64,000 nt of DNA, from assembly GCA_023410595.1 (NCBI GenBank), contig JAEYPO010000039.1, positions 14,336 through 78,335 on the forward strand, given 5' to 3'. This DNA comes from Bacillota bacterium (GTDB lineage: Bacteria; Bacillota; Clostridia; Christensenellales; SZUA-584). The notes under the pieces were generated by a model. That model was given only the letters and a program-made list of their open reading frames with translations. It did no database searches and had not been told where the DNA came from. This document shows positions 1 through 8,032 of the stretch, one piece after another; within the stretch, counting starts at the first letter, position 1, and each line of letters starts with the position of its first letter. The translations under genes were made by a program, and so were the position numbers.

Positions 1-432
1 TATCTCCTGATAACTTGTGCAGCGGCAGATATTCGACTGAAGCCACGATTCTATTGTATAATCGTCGGGGTCAGCGTGGTGGGCCAGAAGAGAATGGCAA
101 ACCATTATAAAGCCGGGCGTGCAGAAACCGCATTGCAGTGCGAACCGCTCTGCGAACGCTTTTTGTATGGGCGTCCCTTTCAACCCTTCTATAGTGGTCA
201 CGCTGCGTCCTGTTGCCTCGACCGCGAGCATCATGCAGGACTTAACCGGCAAACCGTCGATAAGCACTGTGCATGCTCCGCAATCGCCGTTCTCGCAGCC
301 CGCTTTCGTGCCGATAAGGCCAAGCTGTTTCCGGAGCACATCCAAAAGCGTATCGGCGGGACGTACAAGCGTTTCGTATGTGTTCCCGTTAATATTTAGC
401 GTTATTACGCTCTTTCCCGACAGTTTAATCAT
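1..432 (-). CDS. Xanthine dehydrogenase family, [2Fe-2S] subunit (3' end cut off)
   Basis: Small iron-sulfur subunit of a molybdenum hydroxylase; it passes electrons between the Mo cofactor and the FAD subunit. I translated it directly from the minus strand because it runs off the window edge; 144 residues are visible and the last part is missing. The plant-type [2Fe-2S] motif (CENGDCGAC, near residue 47) and the second, helical-domain cluster motifs (CGFCTPG near residue 100 and CRC near residue 137) are both present, as expected for a CoxS/XdhC-type protein. The ATG lies 6 bases after the stop of the FAD subunit with an AGAGGGA ribosome binding site. It is third in the order Mo subunit, FAD subunit, Fe-S subunit. 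The substrate cannot be told from sequence. Confidence 0.93.
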   Translation of the reverse strand, partial: MIKLSGKSVITLNINGNTYETLVRPADTLLDVLRKQLGLIGTKAGCENGDCGACTVLIDGLPVKSCMMLAVEATGRSVTTIEGLKGTPIQKAFAERFALQCGFCTPGFIMVCHSLLAHHADPDDYTIESWLQSNICRCTSYQEI

Positions 433-438
433 TTCCCT

Positions 439-1263
439 CTATGACCTTCTGAGCTCCGTTATTATATTTTCTGCAGTCTTTGCAAATACGAATTCCCGGT
501 ATCCGGCCGATGCTGATACATCCTCGAGTACAGGAGACGCAATCTCTTTCAGTAGCCCCTGAGCGAGGGCCGCTGCGGATTGCATATTGTTAAGGCCAAT
601 ATCTCCGAATCTTACCGGATACGAAATAAGCCCGCTTGCGGCCGTCCTCATCACCCCGTCGCTATATACGGCGGCCAGAGTAACGACCGGATAGCCGATC
701 TTTTCGTCCTTCGTCTTTTTTACATGCGCGTAAGGCAGCGAGGCGAAGCGCTTATCGACGTAGACTCTGACTATAAGCTCGCCCGGCTTAAGTTTTTTGC
801 CGCCTGAAAATATGTCCGTTATAGAAGCCTCCCTGTCTCCCGCGGGGCTTGATATATATATAATAGCGTCGGAAAGCATAAGCGGCAGCATCGTCTCGCG
901 ATAGATTATGGTACCGGCAAGATTGCCGCCAAGGGTCAGCCTTACCTGTATGGTATGGTCGGCTATCCTGCCTGCGGCCAGCTTTAAAAGCGGGAACAAC
1001 CCCGACTCGTATATATCGCTGAGTGTAACGGCTGCCCCGAAGAAAAGCCTGTCGCCGTCTGTACCCAGCCCGCTCAATTCGGGTATGCTTTTTATGTCTA
1101 TAACGGCGCCGGGCCTTAAATTGAATACGCGCGCCCTGCTTATAATTTCTGTACCGCCGGCATAATACACCGGGTCGGCGCCTTCGCTTTGCAGGGAGCC
1201 GTATATATCCGTTGCTTCTTTCAGCGTCTCAGGAACATAGTAATCAAAATCGTAAGGTATCAC
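439..1263 (-). CDS. Xanthine dehydrogenase family, FAD-binding subunit
   Basis: Medium (CoxM/XdhB-like) subunit that holds FAD and passes electrons to NAD or another acceptor. The N-terminus (IPYDFDYYVPETL) is typical of the family, followed by the FAD-binding stretch with YYAGGTEI near residue 35 and GGNLAG near residue 110; about 274 residues, near the usual size. I chose the GTG at 1263 because it overlaps the stop of the Mo subunit by four bases (GTGA) and begins the conserved N-terminus; a longer reading to 1302 would run deep inside the upstream gene. It is translationally coupled with both neighbours. The family is clear; the substrate is unknown. Confidence 0.92.
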   Translation of the reverse strand: MIPYDFDYYVPETLKEATDIYGSLQSEGADPVYYAGGTEIISRARVFNLRPGAVIDIKSIPELSGLGTDGDRLFFGAAVTLSDIYESGLFPLLKLAAGRIADHTIQVRLTLGGNLAGTIIYRETMLPLMLSDAIIYISSPAGDREASITDIFSGGKKLKPGELIVRVYVDKRFASLPYAHVKKTKDEKIGYPVVTLAAVYSDGVMRTAASGLISYPVRFGDIGLNNMQSAAALAQGLLKEIASPVLEDVSASAGYREFVFAKTAENIITELRRS

Positions 1264-3599
1264 TGCTTTACCGGTTTTCCTTTGTTCGTTGCCGCGCCCC
1301 AAAGCGTCTCAAACGTTATGGGCAGCGAGTCGAGCTCGACGCCCGCCGCTTTAAAGAGCGCGTTGGCAAGCGCGGGCGCCATGCCGAGTATGCCGTGCTC
1401 CCCGAGGCCGCGCAAGCCATACGGCCCGCCAAGGTTAGGCGTCTCTATAAATTCGACCACATACTCGGGATTTTGCCCATAGTGCATTACTTTGTATGTG
1501 CGAAAGCTCGTATACTGCGGCTCGCCGTTATTGGCGTATCGGTATTCCTCGCGCGTCGCGTTGCTGAGGCCCATATTCATCGCTCCTGCTACCTGCCCGG
1601 CCGCGCATCCTAAATCGACCACACTGCCCGCGTCAAGCACGGTCGCCGCCTTAACGAGCCGGAATGAATGCTCGCTTTGATCATATTCCACTTCCACCGC
1701 CTGTGCGCCCGCTGTCCAATACGGGCCGGTCTTTCCTTTGCCCGTCTCGGGGTCCATTACGGATAGATTCTTCATGGTAAAATGCCCCCGGCCAATTACC
1801 GGGCCGCCCAAGGCAGCGCCCTGTTCGGTCTTTACCCCGTAAACAAGGTTATTAAGCTCGATAAACGAATCGGGGTCTTCGATGAGATACACCTTTTTGC
1901 CGTCAAATTCTACGTCCTTAACGCCGCAGCGCAACGCAAGTGCAGCATTGGCTTTGATTTGGCTTATTGCGTCATCGGCTGCGGCGATTATCGCGTTTCC
2001 CGCCATGTACGTCGACATGCTGGCGACGGTTTTCCAGTGTTCAGGGTTGCTTTGCGTGTCCACTTCTATGTTTACAAAGATGTTTTCAGCGGGAATGTTG
2101 AGCCGCTTAGCGAGTATTTTAGGAAGCGCGGTCGTAGCGCCGGTGCCGCACTCCACGACGCCGCAGCTTAGGTTGACGCTTCCGTCCGAGCAGAACGTTA
2201 CGACAGCGGTGCTTACGACGTCGGTGGGGGAGCTAGACGTCTTGGAAAAACAGGCCATGCCCTTGGAGCGCACGAGCCCGCGATCAACCTGAAAACGCGT
2301 TCCCTTGTCCCATTCCATTATCTGTTTCAGCCTGTCTATGCAGGCGCTGATATCGCCCGTGTTATTAAGCGTCACCTTTACCTGCGTGGGCGTATAATTT
2401 CCTTCACGCAGCGCGTTTATTGAGCGCAGCTTTGCTCCGTCCATTTCCAGCGCTGTCGCCAGCTTCTCCATCGTACGCTCAATTACAAAAGTTGAAACAT
2501 CGTGCCCGAATCCTCTGAACGATGTTGTATAAACGTGGTTTGTATATACGCAAATTGAATCGCACTCGATGCAGGGAATATTATACGCTCCGCCGCAGCT
2601 GGCGGCCGCCGCGCGCGCCATGACGGGGGCGGTATCGGAATATGCGCCGCAGTCTATAAAGAAATCGGTTTTGAGCGCCTGCAGTTTCCCCGACTTGTCG
2701 GCGCCCAGTTTTACGACCGCCTTTGCGCCTATTTTGCACGGAGCGGAATAGAAGTTTTCCTCGCGCGTAAGCGATAAGCGTGTCTCCCGTCCTCCCGCGG
2801 CTTTTGAAGCCATATACGCCAGAAAATCAATGTGAGGGTTAACCTTGCCGCCGTATGCGCCTCCTAAAAACGGGGTATGTATGACGATGTTCCCTTCGGC
2901 TATATTGAGCGCCTTTGCGATGAGAGCCCGAGACGCGTGCGGCCCTTGCGAGGCGGAATATATGTCTATGCGTCCGTCGGGTGAAACACGGGCACGCGCA
3001 TTCCTTGTCTCCATGTAGGCGTGACTCGCCTGCGGAATGTGGTACGTCGCTTCCACTATGACTTCGCTCTTCGACCAGCCTTCCTCCATACTGCCCTTCC
3101 TTATACGCGTGCGGTTGGCTATGTTCGTTCCGTATTCGGGGTAGACGTTATTAACTACGTGTTTGTATTGCGCGAGCTCAGGATGCACGAGCGCCACACC
3201 GCCTGTAAGAGCGTCGTCCAGCGTGTTTACGAGGGGAAGGGGGGTGTACTCGACTTTGATCTGTTTTGCCGCCTGAGCGGCCTGCCATTCCTCTTCGGCC
3301 ACGACTATAGCGACAGGCTCGCCGAAGTAACGTACTTTTCCGACTGCGAGCGCAGGCATGTCGGCGATTACCGAGCCGAGCATAGCCCCGCTTTCTCCCG
3401 TTACAACTGCTCTTACGCCCGGAACGGAGTAAGCGCACGAGAGGTCTATTGATTTTATTTCGGCGTGTGCGTATACGCTTGTAAGCAGCCTCGCATGCAG
3501 GCACGCGGGGGAGGAATAGTCGTCGTTATATTTGGCGGCGCCCTCAATTTTCTGTAAAGCGTCTCTGCGTATTGATCCGTCCGGCGTCTGCATCATCAT
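1260..3599 (-). CDS. Xanthine dehydrogenase family, molybdopterin-binding subunit
   Basis: Large catalytic subunit (about 779 residues) of a molybdenum hydroxylase that inserts oxygen from water into purines, N-heterocycles or aldehydes. Visible family marks are the N-terminal RRDALQKIEGAAKYNDDY, LGGAYGGK near residue 250, SFRGFGHD near residue 360, and the C-terminal GLGEHG carrying the expected catalytic glutamate near residue 740. There is no CO-dehydrogenase-type active-site Cys loop, so a CO-oxidising role is unlikely. The start region has three consecutive ATG codons behind CAGGAG; the second or third has the better spacing. First gene of the three-gene operon. Maturation genes are not in the window. 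Confidence 0.93.
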   Translation of the reverse strand: MMMQTPDGSIRRDALQKIEGAAKYNDDYSSPACLHARLLTSVYAHAEIKSIDLSCAYSVPGVRAVVTGESGAMLGSVIADMPALAVGKVRYFGEPVAIVVAEEEWQAAQAAKQIKVEYTPLPLVNTLDDALTGGVALVHPELAQYKHVVNNVYPEYGTNIANRTRIRKGSMEEGWSKSEVIVEATYHIPQASHAYMETRNARARVSPDGRIDIYSASQGPHASRALIAKALNIAEGNIVIHTPFLGGAYGGKVNPHIDFLAYMASKAAGGRETRLSLTREENFYSAPCKIGAKAVVKLGADKSGKLQALKTDFFIDCGAYSDTAPVMARAAAASCGGAYNIPCIECDSICVYTNHVYTTSFRGFGHDVSTFVIERTMEKLATALEMDGAKLRSINALREGNYTPTQVKVTLNNTGDISACIDRLKQIMEWDKGTRFQVDRGLVRSKGMACFSKTSSSPTDVVSTAVVTFCSDGSVNLSCGVVECGTGATTALPKILAKRLNIPAENIFVNIEVDTQSNPEHWKTVASMSTYMAGNAIIAAADDAISQIKANAALALRCGVKDVEFDGKKVYLIEDPDSFIELNNLVYGVKTEQGAALGGPVIGRGHFTMKNLSVMDPETGKGKTGPYWTAGAQAVEVEYDQSEHSFRLVKAATVLDAGSVVDLGCAAGQVAGAMNMGLSNATREEYRYANNGEPQYTSFRTYKVMHYGQNPEYVVEFIETPNLGGPYGLRGLGEHGILGMAPALANALFKAAGVELDSLPITFETLWGAATNKGKPVKQ

Positions 3600-3670
3600 A
3601 TACTCCTGATAAATCGTCTGGTTATAATTATTCCCACATAACGTTAAGTTTATTGTGCGAAAATACCGAA

Positions 3671-3698
3671 GATAATTTTCGCGCTTTGGGACATATTA
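3671..3698 (+). promoter_or_regulatory. Possible sigma-G promoter of the SASP gene
   Basis: GATAA (3671-3675) and CATATTA (3692-3698) resemble the -35 and -10 elements of forespore sigma-G promoters and lie about 45 bases upstream of the SASP start. The 16-base gap is slightly short. SASP genes are classic sigma-G targets, which supports the reading. A small hairpin (GCGGC/GCCGC, 3704-3717) would sit at the very start of the transcript. Confidence 0.4.
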
Positions 3699-3741
3699 AG
3701 TAATGCGGCAAGCGCCGCGATTTTTCCAAGGAGGTTTTCTT

Positions 3742-3906
3742 ATGTCTAGACAAGGGTTAATGTCGGATGCTTTGAAACAGGAGATCGCAAGACGTCTGGG
3801 TGTTGACGACGTCGTTTCCCGTGAGGGATGGGGCGGCGTTTCATCCAAGAATTGCGGTAACATTGTACGCGAGGCTATAGCGATGGCCGAAAAGTCGCGG
3901 ACATAA
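3742..3906 (+). CDS. Small acid-soluble spore protein, alpha/beta type
   Basis: DNA-binding protein that coats and protects the spore chromosome and is degraded at germination. The 54-residue product has the two family signatures: LMSDALKQEIARRLGV, containing the E-I-A germination-protease cleavage region, and GWGGVSSKNCGNIVREAI. It is slightly shorter than the usual 60-70 residues, mainly at the N-terminus. The ATG at 3742 follows AAGGAGG with good spacing; the longer frame starting at 3703 has no such site. It stands alone between the molybdenum hydroxylase operon (opposite strand) and the spoVA operon. Confidence 0.95.
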   Translation: MSRQGLMSDALKQEIARRLGVDDVVSREGWGGVSSKNCGNIVREAIAMAEKSRT

Positions 3907-3918
3907 CCTCCAAGACCG

Positions 3919-3943
3919 CCCCAAAGGAGAATATCCTTTGGGG
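3919..3943 (+). terminator. Hairpin after the SASP gene
   Basis: A 10-bp perfect stem CCCCAAAGGA/TCCTTTGGGG with a 5-base loop begins 13 bases after the SASP stop. The U-tract is poor, so it may act as a transcript-stabilising 3' hairpin as much as a terminator. Confidence 0.6.
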
Positions 3944-4010
3944 ACTTAAGATTCCGTCCCGGCGCATCAGGCGTTTGGATTGCTGATTACCATTCTGGTA
4001 TGATAGAAAC

Positions 4011-4041
4011 ACAAAGAGCCTCCGCTAAAGAGGCTCTTTGT
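4011..4041 (-). terminator. Terminator of the spoVA operon
   Basis: A 12-bp perfect stem (ACAAAGAGCCTC paired with its complement) with a 7-base loop. Read on the minus strand it is followed by a T-rich run (TTTGTGTTTCT) and lies about 40 bases beyond the spoVAE stop. It could also stop read-through from the SASP gene. Confidence 0.75.
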
Positions 4042-4078
4042 GTAGCAGCGGCGTAATCCGGGCCTTGCTTTAAATCAA

Positions 4079-4438
4079 TTATTTCTTTGTTTTAGGCTTG
4101 AATATAAGCGCAATGAGGTATCCGAACAGTACGGCGGCGGCTATACCGCCTGCTGTCGCCTCTACGCCGCCCGTAAGAGCGCCGAGTATGCTGTGCGTCT
4201 CGTCGACAGCTTTAAACGCTCCCTTGGCAAGCGCGTACCCAAATCCCGTGAGCGGCACTTCGGCGCCCGCGCCCGCGAACTCAACGAGCGGCTCATAAAC
4301 GCCCACGGCCGTAAGCACAACGCCCAGCGTAACGAACAGCACAAGTATCCTTGCGGGCGTCATGGCCGTCTTTGAGAGAAGTATCTGCCCTACAACGCAG
4401 ATAGCCCCGCCTATTATAAATGCCCATACATAGTTCAT
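4079..4438 (-). CDS. spoVAE: Stage V sporulation protein AE
   Basis: Membrane component of the SpoVA channel that moves dipicolinic acid into the forespore and out at germination. The 119-residue product is hydrophobic with several membrane segments and the family pattern IIGGAICVVGQ near the N-terminus and GFGYALAKGA in the middle; it resembles SpoVAC, as expected for these paralogues. I chose the ATG at 4438 because it overlaps the spoVAD stop in ATGA; a GTG nine bases upstream is an alternative with no better ribosome site. Last gene of the operon. Confidence 0.93.
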   Translation of the reverse strand: MNYVWAFIIGGAICVVGQILLSKTAMTPARILVLFVTLGVVLTAVGVYEPLVEFAGAGAEVPLTGFGYALAKGAFKAVDETHSILGALTGGVEATAGGIAAAVLFGYLIALIFKPKTKK

Positions 4439-5457
4439 GATACGCACCCCATTTCTATCGCCGCAGCGTGAGCTATCGAAGGTATCGTTTCTTTCTGTAG
4501 CGTGCTCGTCGGGCTGTGCAGCGCGCCTGTAGCGATAAACAGTAATCTTTTTATCTTTTCGCTCTTAAGCTGGTTGTAAAAATACCCGCACAGCATCGAG
4601 GCGCTGCATCCGCATCCGCTCCCGCCGCATTTTGTAAGCTCGTTGCCGCTGTATATCAGCGATCCGCAGTCGAGGTGGTTTGCTGATATGTCATAACCGT
4701 TTTCCATAGCCAGTTTTACGAGGAGCTCGCTGCCGAAGGTGCCTAGATCGCCTGTCAGTATATAATCGTAATAGGACGGCGCTCTGCCCGTATCCTCAAG
4801 ATGGCTGATGATGGTATCGGCCGCTGCCGGAGCCATGGCGGCTCCTAAGTTGTTTACGTCGTTTATGCCAAGGTCTATTACCTTGCCGACTGTTCCGCAG
4901 GTTATTGCGGGCATCGATAAGTCTCTTGCTGACGAAAGAACGACTGCCCCCGCGCCCGTAACCGTATTCTGGGACGTAGGAGTTTTGGGTGTGCCGAGTT
5001 CGAGCGGATTTCTGAATTGCCGTTCCGCTGTGGCAAAATGGCTGCTGGTAGTACAGACCACGTACTGGGCGAAACCGCCGTCGACTATCATTGAGCCGAG
5101 CAGCAGCGATTCGGACATCGTCGAACATGCTCCGTAAAGTCCAAAAAAAGGTATCCCCAGCGTACGGGCGGCAAAGCCCGAAGAGATTATCTGGTTCAGA
5201 AGGTCGCCGCCAATCATATACGATATGTTCTCAGGTTTTAAGCTTAGCTTAATAAGAGCAGTATTTACGGCTTCGAGTATCATCTTGCGCTCAGCGAGCT
5301 CGTAGGTCTTTTCGCCCCAGAGCTCGTCGCTTATTACAACGTCGAACGTGTCGCCGTATGGGCCTTCTTTTTCAGTCTGGCCCGCCACAGACGCGGCTGA
5401 GAGCAATACGGGCGGATTGGTAAACTTTACGGTATTCTGGCCTATTCTTGCTCCCAT
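4435..5457 (-). CDS. spoVAD: Stage V sporulation protein AD
   Basis: Soluble, thiolase-fold protein of the SpoVA complex known to bind dipicolinic acid. The 340 residues match family length and start with the typical GQNTVKFTNPPVLLSAASVAG; GACSTMSES near residue 130 and GSGCGCSAS near residue 280 are further marks. The start codon is 2 bases from the spoVAC stop, so the operon is tightly coupled. Expression is expected in the forespore under sigma-G. Confidence 0.96.
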   Translation of the reverse strand: MGARIGQNTVKFTNPPVLLSAASVAGQTEKEGPYGDTFDVVISDELWGEKTYELAERKMILEAVNTALIKLSLKPENISYMIGGDLLNQIISSGFAARTLGIPFFGLYGACSTMSESLLLGSMIVDGGFAQYVVCTTSSHFATAERQFRNPLELGTPKTPTSQNTVTGAGAVVLSSARDLSMPAITCGTVGKVIDLGINDVNNLGAAMAPAAADTIISHLEDTGRAPSYYDYILTGDLGTFGSELLVKLAMENGYDISANHLDCGSLIYSGNELTKCGGSGCGCSASMLCGYFYNQLKSEKIKRLLFIATGALHSPTSTLQKETIPSIAHAAAIEMGCVS

Positions 5458-5458
5458 A

Positions 5459-5917
5459 CTATAGTACTCCTATGATGTAATAGATAAGTCCGGCAAGTAT
5501 TGACGTGCTTATGCCGTATACGAGCACAGGCCCGGCTATCGTGAACAGCTTAGCGCCTACGCCCATTATGTAGCCCTCCCATTTATATTCGAGCGCGGGG
5601 GAGACTATGGAGTTTGCAAACCCCGTAATAGGCACAATAGAACCCGCTCCGGCGTATCTTCCGAGCACGTCGTATACCCCTATGCCCGTAAACAGCGCTC
5701 CCAGGAAAATAAGTATCGCCGAGCGGAAAGTGCTTACGCCCGCTTTATCAAGGTTAAGCGCGTTCTTTGCTATATCGTTGAGAGCCTCTCCGACCACGCA
5801 TATAAGCCCGCCAACGAGAAACGCCATAACGCATTCCTTTATAAGGCTGCTCTTGGGCATTCCGGCCTTTACGTGATTCTGATATGATTTCCCGTTTACT
5901 TTCTGTTTGATATCCAT
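5459..5917 (-). CDS. spoVAC: Stage V sporulation protein AC
   Basis: Integral membrane protein of the dipicolinic acid channel. It has 152 residues, a short polar N-terminus and several membrane spans with FLVGGLICVVGEAL near residue 35 and GAGSIVPITGFANS near residue 90. In Bacillus, SpoVAC behaves as a mechanosensitive channel. It precedes spoVAD by one base. SpoVAA and SpoVAB are absent, as is common in Clostridia. Confidence 0.95.
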   Translation of the reverse strand: MDIKQKVNGKSYQNHVKAGMPKSSLIKECVMAFLVGGLICVVGEALNDIAKNALNLDKAGVSTFRSAILIFLGALFTGIGVYDVLGRYAGAGSIVPITGFANSIVSPALEYKWEGYIMGVGAKLFTIAGPVLVYGISTSILAGLIYYIIGVL

Positions 5918-5926
5918 ATGAATTCT

Positions 5927-6202
5927 CTATATCTTCTTTTGTTTTTCAGATACGGTCTTTTTCAGCTCTTCGCTTTCTTCCACATTAGGCATGTGCCCGG
6001 CGTTAAACTGGGGCATTTTGACATAACCCTTCATAGCGCGTCCTTTCTCCTGCGTGCGCATCACGTACCATGCGTTCGTATAGGTCCCACGGCGGGGCTG
6101 GCATAAAAAGACTATCATCGTCACGGCGACGATTATTAATATAACAATTACCGCTATGACCCACCTGTTTTTGATCCACTCCAAAAAAGCCACCAAACCC
6201 AA
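5927..6202 (-). CDS. Small single-span membrane protein at the head of the spoVA operon
   Basis: I do not recognise this family. About 85-91 residues: a short N-terminus, one strong membrane helix (about residues 13-34, rich in Ile and Val) and a polar, basic then acidic tail ending in Lys-rich residues. It lies 9 bases before spoVAC on the same strand, so it is probably co-transcribed with spoVA and may be made in the forespore. The start is uncertain: in-frame TTG at 6202 and 6196 and GTG at 6193 are all possible, with no clear ribosome site. It could be a lineage-specific spore membrane protein. Confidence 0.6.
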   Translation of the reverse strand: MGLVAFLEWIKNRWVIAVIVILIIVAVTMIVFLCQPRRGTYTNAWYVMRTQEKGRAMKGYVKMPQFNAGHMPNVEESEELKKTVSEKQKKI

Positions 6203-6324
6203 TAATATTAACTAAGCAATAGCCGCCGCTTCTTTAAAAGCCGGCTCTTTCTCAGATGCTTTTATTATTAGCAGGCGGCCGAAAAATATTTACCTGCCAG
6301 CAGCCGCAAATTATGTAAACAAAA

Positions 6325-6345
6325 AAAGCGGCTTATTGCCGCTTT
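6325..6345 (-). terminator. Terminator of the spoIIA-sigF operon
   Basis: Stem AAAGCGGC/GCCGCTTT with loop TTATT; read on the minus strand it is followed by seven T residues. It starts 17 bases past the sigF stop, separating the sigF operon from the spoVA operon. Confidence 0.85.
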
Positions 6346-6361
6346 CAAAGTTTTTTAACCG

Positions 6362-7096
6362 CTACTCCACCGCCTTTTTCAGCTTGTTAATTATCTTGGT
6401 TATCAGCCTTGAAACCTGCACCTGAGAAACTCCCAGTATGTCCGCTATCTCCATCTGTGTCTTATCGCTGTAAAAGCGCAGCATTATAAGCTGTCTCTCC
6501 TTTGGGTCAAGCTGGGCGATAAGCTCTTTTATCAGTATCTTATCTATCATATCGCCCGAAGAATCCTCTGACATCGTATCAATAAGCAGCGTTTTAGAGC
6601 TTTCGTCGTCAAAAGCGGGTTCGTAAATTGAAACGGGGCTGCGCACTGCTTCTACGGCGAACACTATGTCTTCCGCGCACATGTCGAGTCTTTGGGCAAG
6701 CTCTTCTATAGTGGGCTCGCGCTTGAGCTCCTCTTTCAGCCTTTCTTTTACGCTGAAAATCTCGAACGATTTTTCCCTTAGAGAACGACTCACCTTTATT
6801 ATACCGTCGTCGCGCAGAAACCGCTTTATTTCGCCCGCTATCATCGGCACGGCGTATGTGGAGAACCTAACCTCATAAGCCGGGTCGTAACCAAGTACGG
6901 CCTTAATAAGCCCAAGAGAGCCAATCTGCATGAGGTCTTCAAATTCGACGCCCCTGTTCAGAAACTTTTTTACTATGCTCTTTACGAGCGCCGTGTTGCG
7001 CACTATAAGGGTCTCTTTAGCGGTTTCATCGCCGCTTTGAGCGGCTTTAATGAGCCTTAAAGACTCCTCGTGTTTTAAAACGCCGTTTTCTGCCAT
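6362..7096 (-). CDS. sigF: RNA polymerase sporulation sigma factor sigma-F
   Basis: First forespore-specific sigma factor. The 244 residues include region 2 (EFEDLMQIGSLGLIKAV and FSTYAVPMIAGEIKRFLRDDG), region 3 (the EPTIEELAQRLD segment) and region 4 with a helix-turn-helix near the C-terminus (QMEIADILGVSQVQVSRL). It is the third gene after spoIIAA and spoIIAB, the canonical operon order; SpoIIAB should hold it inactive until septation. The gap to spoIIAB is 9 bases. Confidence 0.96.
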   Translation of the reverse strand: MAENGVLKHEESLRLIKAAQSGDETAKETLIVRNTALVKSIVKKFLNRGVEFEDLMQIGSLGLIKAVLGYDPAYEVRFSTYAVPMIAGEIKRFLRDDGIIKVSRSLREKSFEIFSVKERLKEELKREPTIEELAQRLDMCAEDIVFAVEAVRSPVSIYEPAFDDESSKTLLIDTMSEDSSGDMIDKILIKELIAQLDPKERQLIMLRFYSDKTQMEIADILGVSQVQVSRLITKIINKLKKAVE

Positions 7097-7105
7097 ACTG
7101 ATTCC

Positions 7106-7531
7106 TTATTTCCCGATAGCCTTTGTCATTGTCACCATGGTGCCTTTCCCCGGCTCCGATTCGATATCGACGCTGTCCATAAACGTCTCCATAACGGTAA
7201 ACCCCATGCCCGAGCGCGATTCGTCATTAGCCGTGCTGAAAAACGGCTGGCGTGCCTTGGTTATGTCGCTTATGCCCAAGCCAAAATCCTGAACGCTCAC
7301 GCTTATGCTCTCGCCCAATAGCTCTGCTTTGATGCGTATATCGCCTACGGTGCCGGGATAGGCGTGTACTATGCAATTAGTCACCGCCTCTGAAACGGCA
7401 GTCTTAATATCCGCTATCTCTTCGAGCGTTGGGTTAAGCTGCGTAGCGAACGCGCCCACGACGCTTCTCGCAAAGCTTTCGTTTTCCGAAAGGCTTAAGA
7501 GCCTTAGTTCCATCACGTTTTTGCTTTTCAT
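7106..7531 (-). CDS. spoIIAB: Anti-sigma-F factor SpoIIAB
   Basis: Serine kinase and anti-sigma factor that binds sigma-F, or phosphorylates SpoIIAA. A GHKL ATP-binding fold is visible: the N-box ETVTNCIVHAY-like stretch near residue 45 (here EAVTNCIVHAYPG), the G1 box DFGLGI and the G2 region SGMGFTVME. About 141 residues, matching family length. The ATG at 7531 follows GGGGGC and begins MKSKNVMELR; a GTG at 7546 overlapping the spoIIAA stop is less likely because it lacks a ribosome site. Confidence 0.95.
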   Translation of the reverse strand: MKSKNVMELRLLSLSENESFARSVVGAFATQLNPTLEEIADIKTAVSEAVTNCIVHAYPGTVGDIRIKAELLGESISVSVQDFGLGISDITKARQPFFSTANDESRSGMGFTVMETFMDSVDIESEPGKGTMVTMTKAIGK

Positions 7532-7542
7532 ATATGCCCCCG

Positions 7543-7851
7543 TCACTTAATTTTTTTAATTATCTTGTATATTCCGCTTACGTCAAATACTTTCTCTATC
7601 TGCCTGCTTGCGTTCTTTATATACATGCTGCTTCCATGAGCTTTAAGCTTTTTGTAGCGCCCGAGCAGCACGCCAAGCCCCGAACTATCCATGAAGCTTA
7701 AGTTTTTCAGGTCCAGTATAAGATTTGCGTTTCTGTACTTTGCGATGATTTCGTCGAGCTGCGATTTCACGAGATCAGCGCTGTGGTGGTCGAGTTCGCC
7801 GTACAAAGACGCGGTAATATTATCGCTCTGGCGCTTTACTTGTATATGCAT
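7543..7851 (-). CDS. spoIIAA: Anti-sigma-F factor antagonist SpoIIAA
   Basis: STAS-domain protein that, when unphosphorylated, releases sigma-F from SpoIIAB. The 102 residues contain the phosphorylatable serine in FMDSSGLGVLLGR near residue 57. The ATG at 7851 has AAAGGACAG upstream; the frame is open to 7905 but the extra 18 residues are not conserved-looking and cover a probable promoter. First gene of spoIIAA-spoIIAB-sigF. Confidence 0.95.
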   Translation of the reverse strand: MHIQVKRQSDNITASLYGELDHHSADLVKSQLDEIIAKYRNANLILDLKNLSFMDSSGLGVLLGRYKKLKAHGSSMYIKNASRQIEKVFDVSGIYKIIKKIK

Positions 7852-7882
7852 AAGTCTGTCCTTTCGTGGATTATACACTACC

Positions 7883-7909
7883 TTATTCTGCCGACGCTCA
7901 TACATCCCT
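7883..7909 (-). promoter_or_regulatory. Probable sigma-H promoter of the spoIIA operon
   Basis: On the minus strand AGGGATG (7909-7903) and GAATAA (7888-7883) are separated by 14 bases, matching the AGGANNT-N14-GAAT layout of sigma-H promoters. The element lies 32 bases upstream of the spoIIAA start. In Bacillus the spoIIA operon is driven by sigma-H, so position and sequence agree. Confidence 0.6.
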
Positions 7910-8032
7910 TTAAGAGTTTTTAGCGCTTTTTAACTTGTTTTGGAGTTAATATATGGTTCGTGTCGAAAAAACATAATATATTTAAAATCGGAGAGCATAA
8001 GAAGCGTTGAAGTACTGTTAAGGGACATATTA

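Noticed and set aside
439..1302. Longer start for the FAD subunit at 1302
   Set aside because: It overlaps the large subunit by 43 bases and adds a non-conserved basic stretch; GTG at 1263 overlaps by four bases.
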